From assembly GCA_012931725.1 (NCBI GenBank), contig CM022949.1, positions 28,324,260-28,388,259 on the forward strand: a DNA stretch of 64,000 nt. Reading direction: 5' to 3'. Within the stretch, counting starts at the first letter, position 1; each line of letters begins with the position of its first letter. Both the position numbers and the translations under genes were made by a program. The notes under the pieces were generated by a model. The model worked only from the letters and a program-made list of their open reading frames with translations, searched no databases and was not told the origin of the DNA. Positions 33,307-43,903 of the stretch are shown here, in pieces. This stretch comes from Litsea cubeba (lineage: Eukaryota; Streptophyta; Magnoliopsida; Laurales; Lauraceae).

Positions 33307-36300
33307 CTAGAATGGAGCTTTTGGAAGGTGCTGATTGGCCAGGAAATGCTTGATAAGCTGTAGAGATTTTTTGGGAACAAAAGTCGGAACTTGATGGCCT
33401 GCCCCTCGCAATGTGACAAATGTCAGTCCCTTATAGCCTATTGTCCATCCTCCAACCTATAACCATTAAAAAAAAAAGTCACATACTATCCATATAAACA
33501 TAAAAATGAGAAGAATGAGAAATAAAAGTATATCACACCTGCTTGTGGTTGTACCATGGAGTCCAGTCCTCAATAATTCGCAATCCAAGCTTGTTCAATG
33601 TGTATCGCGTCGATGTTACCGGCACATTTGCATCAGTATCTCCACTAGCCAAAAAAAAAAAAAAAAAAAAATGAATCAGAACATAACTTAAAAGAAAAAA
33701 TTAAAGGGAAATCCTAAAATGCAATACAAATTATTATTATTATTATTGTTATTATTATTATTTTTTGTGATTTGTTCTACCAGAGAAGGAAAACTGTTGA
33801 GTATGCTAGAAATGAAAAAAGGAGGTTATTATTGTGTCATGTGTGACTTTACCTGTAAATCCAAATCCGGAGTCCTCCTGCTACCAGTTTATTTAGAATG
33901 GGAAGTATGGAAGGGGGAGCATCAAGCCATGTTAAGGCATCACTGTTGGAAAACTCAAGCATTATATTAGTTAGGGTACTGAGATATTCTAATCTTCAAA
34001 GAGAGGGTCATCTTCATCTCGAAAGAAGATTTTATGACTTCATGAGAAAATACAATTACCTGCAAATAGTCCAGTTGTAGGGGATTTTTGTGACATTAGC
34101 ATGCAATGCTTTTTGAACATCCGGCCTATTGAAGTAGGCTTCCACATGATAATCCAAGCATGGATCATAGCCTGCTGTCTTCTTAAACCACCCTTTCTGA
34201 AGTGAAATAAATAAATGAACAAACAAGTAAATAATTTGATTGGTACAACCAATAACAAATATTTTTCTCATATATAGTTCATAATTCATGTTTTGGTGTG
34301 CACCAAATTGTAATTGTCTGGAGTACTCTGGAGTACTATGGCTGAAAGAGAAATGATCCTATACTGCGTCTGCGGTCAATATGGTGCAAATAGTCGCTAA
34401 CACTTGAATTAATGTTTAGAACCCACCCTTTTTAATCATTGTTTATATCACCTCTCTTTGTATAGGCAAAGACTTATAGCTAGGCATGATGAATTCATCA
34501 GTGTATGACACTTAGATATTTATTGTTAGTCATATAGATAAGCTGGTTAGGGATATGAATGTGTGTGTGTTTGAATGCACTAGTTCAAGTCGCCATTGTA
34601 GTATGAAAAAAATTTGAAATATGCGTGCCGATATGCTATGTTTTGGGTTTGCCCAATAGTTTCTGATATTGTATATCAGTTCAATTACACAGACCAACAG
34701 TGGAACACACCCTTTTCTTTTGTGATCACTCTAGGGAAGTTTGATTTGGTTCTAAACTTGGTAATCTATCTCATTTGATAGAAATATCGGTATTAGAGAA
34801 TGGTGGAAGAAAATAATAGAGTTGAAGGGTTCGGTTCTTTGGAAAGAAGAAATGACCTTATCTCATTTGTTCTTGCAACATGGTGGGCTTTGTGGAAAGC
34901 TAGAAACAATTTTATCTTTAGAGAGCAAGGCATTAACCCTCATAAGATAATTAATTTGGTTTAGAATTTATATAGAGTCTCTATCACAAGGGGAGCACGT
35001 TAAATTCTTATCTCCTACTCCTATTGTGACATCAATTCTAGGTTCTTTGGATAAAGTTATGGTATTCACAGATGCTGCATCTAATCTTTAAAATGGAAAA
35101 TCCACCCATGATTTTTTCATGATGACCTATAAAAATCATTTGGTTGCAGGTGTTCACTTTGGGCCAAGGAGCTCTTCCTCTAAGGAAGAGGAGGTGCGAG
35201 CTATTCTTCTTGCATTTAGGGAAGCGAAAAGAAGTTTTTTTTTTTTTTAGATCAAGATATTTTTAGATGCTAAAGAAGTCATTCATTGCATAAGGGGGAA
35301 AGATGATTGAATCATCAACCCTATTATTTTGGCAAAAAGTCTACATGGACTAAATCATGGAGTTAGTCCATGGACTAACCCCATGTTCTCATTCAAATAT
35401 TAGATGAGAACATCCAATATTTACATGAAAACCATGGAGTTAGTCCATGGTTCTGTCCATGAGTTAGTCCATGTAGCAGGACTCTTATTTTGGACATCAA
35501 GTTCTTGAGACGTTCATTTTCTTCTATTGGGTTTTTTCATATTCCAAGGACTCTTAATGAGGTTGCTCATGTTTTCGCCAAGTACCTTTTTTCCCTTTGT
35601 AAGAGTGTTTATTAGGACGATTGCTTTTCAGACTCGGTTTGGGTTAGGTTTTCCTCTCAATAGTCCCGGTCTGTGATTTTTTCTTGTTATTGTTTTCTTG
35701 TCTAAGGAAGTTATTTTACCAAAAAAAAGAAAAAGGAAAAAGGAAAAAGGAATAAAAAAACGAAGAAATGAAACTGTTATATATTGGGAAATACTAAAAT
35801 ATCAGCTAAATTTTAAAGAAGTTGCATGAGCAATAAAAAAAAAGGTAGAAACATAATCTTGATCTAGGTTGGGCACTGAATAGAAAAAGGCTTCATAAAA
35901 ATTCAAATGGTCGAATTCATGGAAATCTATAGATACCAATAAAAGATCTTTTAAATAAACTCTTCAAGCAGATTAACATCTTTCTAAATTTTTCTTTTCT
36001 AATCAAGTTCACAATTTCAATGCAAAATGTATAACTAATCAAATGCTTGCAGTGTGTGAGATTGAGCATAATCTAAGAACGGAGATAACTTACTAAATTG
36101 AAAGGTGCAATGCCATTGATCATTCGCTGTTGTCTCCAAGCACCGTTCGGGCTGACACATTTGGGAGTATACAAACTGTACATGTCGATGATATTATATA
36201 GTTCATTGTACCCATCCATGGCTTCGTTACATGGTCCACCCAAGTTGTTGGCACTAAAATCGCAGTTCTCTTTTATCGAATGGTACCATTTATCAGATAT

Positions 36301-39300
36301 TAGGGCATGATCCCAAGCATAATCGATCATACCTTTCTGGTCTGTCTCAAGATCCATCCATGCATTACCAATCTACAAGGGGATTATAATTAGAACCTGA
36401 AATGAATTAGTGATCAGAAATATGCATACATTAACTACCTAGAAAGAATTGATTTTGGGCTGCCATCCTATGATATTTAGGGCAGTTGATACTTAATTTT
36501 CGTATGTGGCTCGCCTTCATTGATCTAATTTTCTCATATTAGATGTCTCTGCATAAATAATGACCTAGATTTCACATCAATTGGAGTGATATATATATAT
36601 ATATTTAAAAAAGTGACAGGACCATATGCTTAACACGTGTAATTATGTATTCTACATGTACTTCTTTCAGAGTGAAATTTGAGTTGTTCCTACATCTGAT
36701 GGTCCATGTGATACGTGGTGTGAGTTTGAAGACAAAAAGGTCACCCCCACCCCCACACAGGGTTTTAATCATCTAGAAAGCTTCCATCAGAACATAATCA
36801 CTAAAAAAAAAAAAAAAATTACCTTTAGTGGCAGTTTTTTCCACAGCTAAAGTTCAGTTTTCACCACAATAATTGCCATTATTTACTCCTTATGGACCCG
36901 TCTAAGACATGGTATAGGAAATAGCGGTGGAAAGAATTTTCCACCGTAAAATTTGAGCTTTAGCGTCGGGAAAAACCACCACCATTAAAGGCCACAGCGT
37001 CTGCCGCTAAAGGTTAGTTTTTTTTTTTTTTTTCGCACATATTCATTTCTACTTAAATTGGGTTGACTACATTGACTCATTCATACACGTCCATACAACC
37101 GCTTGGAGCTGTCCATGGAAGAGCTTGAATTTTAAACTGATCATGCATTGGCTAAGCAAGTTTTAGATTTTCTTGTCCATGTGTGAAAAGAAGATTTAAA
37201 AGTGCTGTAAATTTTATTGGGCTTTTGACATTTTAGTCCTCCTTAAATTCAGTTTTCTTGATTTAATGACCTAAATTCAAATACGGTTACCAGAGTCGGT
37301 AGAAAAAACTTTTTCACCCCAAATCCCACAATATCATGAGAAAATGTATGTCATATAAATTGATAAATCCCATGATATCACGGAATTGTCCCATAATGTC
37401 ATTGTCATGGCTTTTACACAACAGCTTAGGATTTTTTTTTTTTTGAATGATAAAGTTTGGAAAATGGTGCTAAGATGTGTATTTATTTTTCTCATAATGT
37501 AATTTTTCTTAATATGCAAAACTGCATTTGTTTGCTGGCTTTAAAAAGTGTATAATACAAAAACTGATAAATCTCATGATATATGGGACTACTATCCCAT
37601 GATAACATGGGATATAGAGCAAGAAAGTTAAAAAAAAAAAAAAAAAAAAAAACATTAACTAGAGTGAAACAACTTGATCTAGTGCTGACTGTGGTAGCAC
37701 AATATTTGATTTTTGTCATGAAATTGAGAAAAATAAGTTTAAAGAGGACTGATATATAAAAATGCCAATCATATATGAGTCAACAATACCCAAGTGAGAA
37801 ATCTAGCAAATACTTTCATAATATAACCAAAAAAAAAACTTACGATAAAACCCTTTAAGTTTATATAATTCCTTTTGACTGTTCTCTTATTCTCGTCGAA
37901 GATGACCTCCGAAAGCTGTGGAATATAATGCCCTGCAACAGAACAAAGAGCAGACGATAAAGTAAAAATACGATATCACTATATATGGTTTCAATGAAAC
38001 AAAAAATAGATATTTTTTTACCTGCATAGCTTTCGCCAGCAATATAAAAGTCGTGGGATTTGTATTGTGGGAAGCGCAGGAACCAATTGATAAGAAATGA
38101 ATACGAGTCCTTTGCTGAAATTGTACCAAAAAATTAAGAGTAGGCAAACTACAGATTAGAAACGCACACAATGCACAAAGATATATATAGTGATCAACAA
38201 AGGTATCAAAATTGTCTACGGATGAGAAAGATTACCAGTGATGTTGTCTCCAAGGTTTTCTAAATCAGAACTTGTGTTTGTATATGAAAATCCAACACCC
38301 ACAGGAGATTCCACAAATAACAAATTGGCCTCTGAAATGTATATAAAAGGAAGGTGTGTTAAGAGTAGCTGCCCTGGCTATATCCAGGCCCGAACCGATT
38401 TCTAAAAATATGTCCAAGCATAGGCCAAGCCCGAATCCTCAGGCCTTGAGTAGCTGGCCCAAGCCCGTCGCTTCTGAAAATGAGTAAGTCAGGGCCCAGC
38501 CCGATTTTACTTTATAAAAATAGAATAAAGGCCTTTCATACACACATGTAACTTTGAGATTCTGAGTCCCCTCTCCAACATGTTTTATTACTATTTTTTA
38601 TACTCAGGCCAGGCCGGGCTTGGGCTCTCTATCACTGAACAAAAGCCCAACCAATCTATTAAATGGGACTAATAAAATGTCCGAGCCTGACCCGAGTATG
38701 AAAACCTTTGATCCAAGCCCTGCCCGAAGGGGATTGCGCCTGATGCATGAACACCACTGTTGGAATTACATATAAACAACTATTCCTATATTTTCCTACA
38801 TGATGGAAAAACAAGGACAATGAAATATGGGGTTGCTAGAGCCTTGCCTTTGTTCCATGAGTAGTTATTGAATTTGATCTCAGGTGTTCCCTTTTTCACC
38901 AAAAAGGGCCCCAGTTCTTGGGCTTCACCATATCCAATAGAAGAGCAACCGGGTCCTAAAAGCCAAATACATTATAGTCATCAAAACTCAAAATACAATT
39001 TGTATGATAAAAATTAACATCAAATACTTATGTTTTATAAGAAAATCTTGTCTAGTGTTCCTGCATCGTCCTTGAAATACCTCCATTGAGCCAAAGAAGA
39101 AGCGGTTTCTTCTCTGGTTTGTGAGTGGCTTCAAAGAACCAATAGAAGAGTGCCTTTCCATGGCTCTTGCTTACAGTCACATACCCAGCAAATTGCTTGA
39201 ATTTCACAGGGGGCTGCCCGGGCAGTCTGATGACCCGGTCTGCCTCCTGGAGAGCCAAGATCTCAGGGCTCAGCCCGCCTGGCTCGGTGCGTCCATGGCT

Positions 39301-39360
39301 CAAAGGCACAACCACAAGGAGAAGAAGATGATAGAAGGAAAATAGACGTGAAGAGGCCAT
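33307..39360 (-). CDS. Serine carboxypeptidase-like protein, copy B (10 exons)
   Basis: Secreted or vacuolar serine carboxypeptidase-like protein (peptidase family S10), 475 aa. Exons on the minus strand: 39360-39081, 38955-38848, 38331-38236, 38114-38022, 37932-37844, 36372-36094, 34196-34060, 33942-33853, 33644-33539, 33456-33307; all phases agree and no stop interrupts. Residues 1-23 form a signal peptide. The triad is Ser190 in GESYAG, Asp of GDTD (392-395) and His447 in RGAGHQVP; NGGPGCSS at 93-100 is the oxyanion region. GESYAG favours a hydrolase over the GDSYSG acyltransferase type. Potential N-glycosylation sites include NYS, NTS, NVT and NWT. Intron 2 begins GC (AAAG/GCAAGG) rather than GT. 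Asn and Ala replace the usual Gly-Arg after GDTD. Substrate unknown. Confidence 0.93.
34535..34690 (+). repeat. SINE-like insertion in SCPL-B intron 6
   Basis: AGATAAGCTGGTTAGGGATA (A-box-like) and CTAGTTCAAGTCGCC (B-box-like), then an A run. It aligns with 45560-45740 in the same intron of copy C, so the insertion predates the B/C duplication. Confidence 0.55.
34790..35640 (+). pseudogene. LINE RNase H remnant in SCPL-B intron 6
   Basis: The plus strand reads WWALWKARNNFIFREQG, then VMVFTDAAS, EEEVRAILLAFREAKRS and, after an interruption, RTLNEVAHVFAKYLF, the order seen in the plant LINE RNase H domain. Stops and shifts are frequent. A 152-bp MITE (35333-35484) interrupts it. Confidence 0.75.
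35324..35493. mobile_element. 152-bp MITE with 9-bp target duplication (copy 2)
   Basis: TTATTTTGG flanks the body at 35324-35332 and 35485-35493. The ends CAAAAAGTCTACATGGAC and, inverted, GAGTCCTGCTACATGGAC match those of 7959-8111 in opposite orientation. The centre differs from copy 1. Removing the element restores continuity of the LINE RNase H reading. Confidence 0.9.
36799..37033. mobile_element. CACTA-like short nonautonomous element
   Basis: It starts CACTAAAAAA (36799). CCTTTAGTGGCA (36822-36833) is inverted as TGCCGCTAAAGG (37002-37013), the usual subterminal motif of plant CACTA elements. The right terminus, after a T run, no longer shows TAGTG, so its end is approximate. It lies in SCPL-B intron 5. 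Confidence 0.7.
38365..38757. repeat. GGCCCGA-rich insertion in SCPL-B intron 2
   Basis: The same intron of copy C (47468-47681) lacks this segment, so about 0.39 kb was gained in B or lost in C. It is rich in GCCCGA and GGGCTTGGGC-type motifs seen in dispersed plant repeats. No clear ends or target duplication. Confidence 0.6.
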
Positions 39361-40166
39361 AGCAGATGGATTGGTGGGTACAGGAAAGAAACGTGGATTC
39401 TCCCACTTGTTAATATAATAACGTAAATTTAAAGGGATCTGTGACAGATAAGTGAGGGTCTTCTAATAGTTCTGAAAATTCCTTTTTTGTTCACATGATA
39501 TCCAATATCCATCATTCCATCCTTTCTTTTCAATCTTGGTAAGTGCATGCATGCAACCAAAATGCCCATTGCTTTGCGAGTGAACTGGGTTGACTCCTGA
39601 TCGATCCGATCTAAGTGTCATGCAGCGTAGCGTAGGGGAAGGAACTCCATCCATGGTGGGCCACCTAGTGAAAGTCATGGATTGAAGTCAATTGCTTGTT
39701 TCTTGAGAGATTGACAGCTAAAATTTAGAGTGGGTCAAAGATACTGAGAATCGAATACATATGGAAATGTATTATTGTTCCCTGAATTATGGGTTTCTAT
39801 TTTATTTCGCTTATCTTTTCAGAAATACCATAGCTCGATTGACGAGGACTGTTTCTGTATTTCAGCGAAAGTTGCACATCCGTAGAATTGAAGAGAGATT
39901 TGATTATTCCTTCTCAGTTGTGTTTTATATTATAACCTACGATCAAGCCAGATGAATGGTCCTATCTTCCGCAGTAATCAAAGTCTATTTTTCAATAAAA
40001 TTAAATATCCCTCTCATCCGTTCATCCAAATATATATCAACCCTTACTATCTCCTTACTTTTTCCAAGTTGCATCAGATGTTACCAATAACAGATCTTTT
40101 CTATGAAACGATTATGTGATTGAGGGGAATGTTAGAGATTATTATCTTACAAGATAAAGATAGGAT
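39361..40166 (-). promoter_or_regulatory. 5' flank of SCPL-B, near-identical to that of SCPL-C
   Basis: It aligns almost base for base with 52186-52987. An AT-rich TTATTATATTAA (minus) about 50-60 bp before the ATG could serve as TATA box. CATGCATGCA (39546) is an RY-like repeat in B; C has one CATGCA unit fewer. Promoter activity is inferred from position only. Confidence 0.5.
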
Positions 40167-41081
40167 TAAGGGCCTGTTTGGATGCACAAGATAACACAAG
40201 AAAATAATATTTTATAGAATATAATCTTTCGTTTTTTAAAGAAAAAAATCTTGTGCGTTTGGTAACTCAAAAAAAATTTGGAGAAAAGATTCTTTTCTTT
40301 CAAAAAGCTCAATATTCTTTCCTACAGCTCCCTCTTGTAGAAAACTTTCTACAAGATAAAAATCTTTTAAAATGACGATTACAAAGTGGTAGAGTGAAGT
40401 AAAGATTTTAGTTCACCAAATCCATCATAATGTTTATGTTTACATATATGGTAAAGTAAAATAAAAGTAAATCTCACAGGACAGTAAAGGTGTGGTAAAG
40501 TAAAGGTGAGATAAAGTACATGTGCAGTAAAGTGGGAAGGAAGTAGTTTTTTTTTTACTTTACTTTATCACATTTATCGTAGTTTTATATGGAAAATAAA
40601 AAGTTACTTGTTTACAGTGTGGTAAAGTAAAATAAAGATTGATGTAATATTATGGTAAAATGTGAGGTAAAGTAAGGTCAAATGAAGTATGTGGTAAAAC
40701 AAATTGGGAGAGTTAAAAAGTATTTTTTTATTGACTTTACTTTATTATACTTACCATGATTTTATGTGATAAAGAAAAGTAACTTATTGTAGATATATGA
40801 AAGTTAAACGTTACTTTACCACATTATTTTTTTATCTAGAAGTGGTAAATACATATAAATTAAAATATTTAATAAAAAAATGCTCTTATAATGTAATTTA
40901 CTTTAATCATAACACATTTCAAATAGCTCAATTTAAAATATGTAATATTCTTAAAAAAATTACCAAACGGTAAAAATATTATACTATTATATTATTACAT
41001 TATTGTATTCTATACTATTTTATTCTTGAAATATTTAAATCTGCAAATATCATATTCTGTATACATCCAAACGGGCCCTAA
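40167..41081. mobile_element. PIF/Harbinger-type nonautonomous element, 909 bp
   Basis: The ends are GGGCCTGTTTGGATG (40170) and, inverted, GGGCCCGTTTGGATG (to 41078). TAA flanks it on both sides (40167-40169, 41079-41081), the Harbinger/Tourist target. The paralogous site upstream of SCPL-C reads GGATTAAGTAGG (52984-52995) without the element, an exact empty site. The interior repeats GGTAAAGTAAA-type motifs and has no transposase. Confidence 0.95.
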
Positions 41082-41720
41082 GTAGGTTTTGATTATTAAA
41101 ATTAAAAAATAGATTTATTAGAGATTTTAGGATTGGGTTTGAGGTATTACAGTGTATAAATTAAATTGGGTGATTTTATGGAAGTAGTGATTTATTTTAA
41201 ATTTCATTAATTATATAGATCGAACTTGACTTAAATGGTAGAAAGCCCTAAGCCTGGCCTTCCCAGTATAGTAACAAGACTTGCAAGAGTGGCAAGTTGC
41301 CACTTCCCTTCCTTTATTTTTTCTATTTTGAGTTTCATCCTAATAGAACAAGGGGAGTTCTATTCGCACCACAAAAGTGTCTCTCCACACCGCGTTTAAA
41401 TTTTTTTTCATTTGCTAAACTACCCCTCCCCCTCCTCCCTTTCCCTCTTCCTCTCCCTCCACCCTCTTCCTCTTCCCCACCCACCAGTCACCGGCGGGGA
41501 GGGATCCCCAACCGGCCTCTCTCCCCCCTCCTTTATTTTCTCTCCCTCTCCTTCTTTCTTCCTCCCTCCCCCTCCTCTATTTTCTTGCCCTCTCCCTCTT
41601 TCTTCCTCCCTCCCCCTCCTCTATTTTCTCTCCTTCTCTTCCTTCCTCTTCTTCTCTCTCCTTTCCCCCCCTCCCCCTCCCAGCCGCCGACGTGGAGAGA
41701 GATCAGGCGGCAGGGCTACA
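41082..41720. other. Distal SCPL-B 5' flank and CT-rich tract
   Basis: 41082-41345 continues to align with 52991-53270 upstream of copy C. 41400-41690 is almost pure pyrimidine (CTCCCTCTTTCTTCC repeats), a low-complexity tract; open frames across it are compositional. Confidence 0.7.
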
Positions 41721-42069
41721 CCAGGTGAGAACTCTTCTCACGATTCAAACCGTGAGATAGGTGGAGCCCACCTATCACCCAATCCAAACCTTGCAATGGA
41801 CAATGACCCCCTTATAGTCACACGCCCCACGGTTTGGCACCAATGCGAATGAACTGGACCGTTGGATCGACTATATACCCATATGAGTAGATTGGGCTTG
41901 TTGGTCATGGATGAAGGGGTTAGAAGCATTGGATTGGGGCCAAACTTGATACCCATGGTGGTCCCATATAGATCTTTCAATCCACACCAGTCCTGTTCTA
42001 AAATGGGGCCTCCAGTGGGCCCCACAAAATAGTTCTCACGGTGACTCCGTGAGAACAGTTCTCACTGGA
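41721..42069. mobile_element. MITE-like inverted-repeat element, about 349 bp
   Basis: CCAGGTGAGAACTCTTCTCA at the left end pairs with TGAGAACAGTTCTCACTGG at the right. The interior GATGAAGGGGTTAGAAGCAT recurs at 56418-56437 inside another inverted-repeat element, which links the two. No coding sequence. Confidence 0.7.
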
Positions 42070-43903
42070 TCACATCCCTTAGTTATATGTTTAATTTTAC
42101 CATTGCAATAACTCCTATTAGAGTAAATCCCATCTCAAGTAAGGCCATTCATTTTGCATGATACAAATTTTCAATAGTTGGGTCTCACCATGTAGTTCCA
42201 CTTTGCTCACTCACATAAGGATCGCACATCATTTAGGTGATGCCATTTAGGTAAGTGAAATATTGGTTGAACATAAGTGTGGTTTACTATATATTGTGTG
42301 TCCAAACCCCAATCCACGGATACCAAAGGTAAGTGAAATCGTTGAATATAAGTGTGGTTGTCCAAACTCCAATCCACAGATACCTAAGTGGCGAGACACC
42401 TCCCTTATGCGGAAACAATCATGGATCAACGCTTAATTATAGCATTGATGGTGAAGGACTTGTGAGTAAGTAGTAGGTGTGTGAGCAAATAACGTCCCTT
42501 GATGAGAAGCTATCTAAACTTGGGACCTCTAAAAAAACCCTCCATTTTGGTGTCCTATGTTTTTTTAGGGCGTGGAGCCTACCTTGAGTCAATCCAATCA
42601 TTTCACACACATTACGCCCCCATGAATTGGTATAAAGTCCAAATTAAATAACCATCCAACTTTTACTCACCATTGGATTGGAATCACAAGAAAGTGATGC
42701 CTCTAAAATCATGAAACTATGGGGTCATGGATCAAGCTGCTAGGAAGATCTAATGGGGTTGAAAATTCTAACATAGGTAGATTTCATTTAGATTATTATA
42801 TCCCGTGGCATTCATCCGATGACATTCCATGGTTATCATATACCATAGTGAGCTCCATTGGGTGGGGCATTTTTGTTAAAAAAAAAAAAAAAAGAAAAAC
42901 TCTAGGAGTTTTCTAGCATTCCTCATACACACACACACAATGTGGAGTTATATCGATTTCCAAAATTTTAATACCCATTGAAAATCGAAGCAAGCCCTAA
43001 GTTTTGTGACCATGGCCAACCAAGAAACTCAATCTGAATTATACTGGTGTTTTGTACATAGGGTGCGTTAGGTCTGGATATATATTCTAATTGAATCCGA
43101 ATGAATGCAATTTTTGTCGGCCTTGGGTTGAGCCAATGTTCATGCAACTTTCTCGAGTTGCATCCCCCATTTTAAACCAGTGACGACTGACGACTAAGGA
43201 AACTAAGGAGGCTCAGTGAAGGCCAGGTCTCCTTTTTTTTGTTAGTTTACTTAGTGGCCGAGGAATGATAAGTAAACCTGCCCACCTAGGGATGGATCCC
43301 TAGGTGGAGCTATGGCAATGGGGTGCTCTATCCATAGAGGCAGCCATGTAACTCCCGATTGCCTAGTCCCATTTAAATGCTACAACCTTCATCATAAACC
43401 ATGTGATTAGCAAACATTTCGTTTGATCCAAAACATCCAATTGATAGGCCCTTCTTGCTATGGACTCACCTGCTTGACCACCAGCACCTATAACAAGGGA
43501 TGCCATGCTGGGTCAAAATTTTTGTCCATCAAGCATTTGCTAGCGGCTAATTTTGAGAATCTAAAAAAAAAGGTTAAGAGGTACCTTTAAACTTTTAGGC
43601 TATTAAACCGATGACTGGGATAATTTGGTGGATCTCAATTTTTACATGAGCATTGTAAAAAAGGAGACATTTCTATCCATTCTACTCCCAATTATAGAAA
43701 TACATCTAAGTGGGCCACATGAGATAAGCCTCATTTACACAGTATGAGGTATATCTACTCGTAGGTGAAATTCTTCCTAATTAAACGATCTTAATTACTT
43801 ATAAAAAGGCACAAAATAACATATAAAAAACTAAAAGGGGGGGGGGGAATTTTATATATTGTAATGAATTTCCAACAAAGAGTTCATAAAAAAAATGAAG
43901 AAT
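42070..43903. other. 3' flank of SCPL-C, duplicated unit with hAT empty site
   Basis: It aligns in blocks with 30950-33306. About 43047-43070 is the site that carries the hAT element in the other unit. ATACC.AAGGTAAGTGAAA segments repeat within 42240-42400. A G run lies at 43838-43847. No gene. Confidence 0.65.

Noticed and set aside
41297..41852. Two overlapping plus-strand open frames of about 140 codons
   Set aside because: They lie in a nearly pure CT tract and read as Pro/Leu/Ser/Phe low complexity; openness is compositional.
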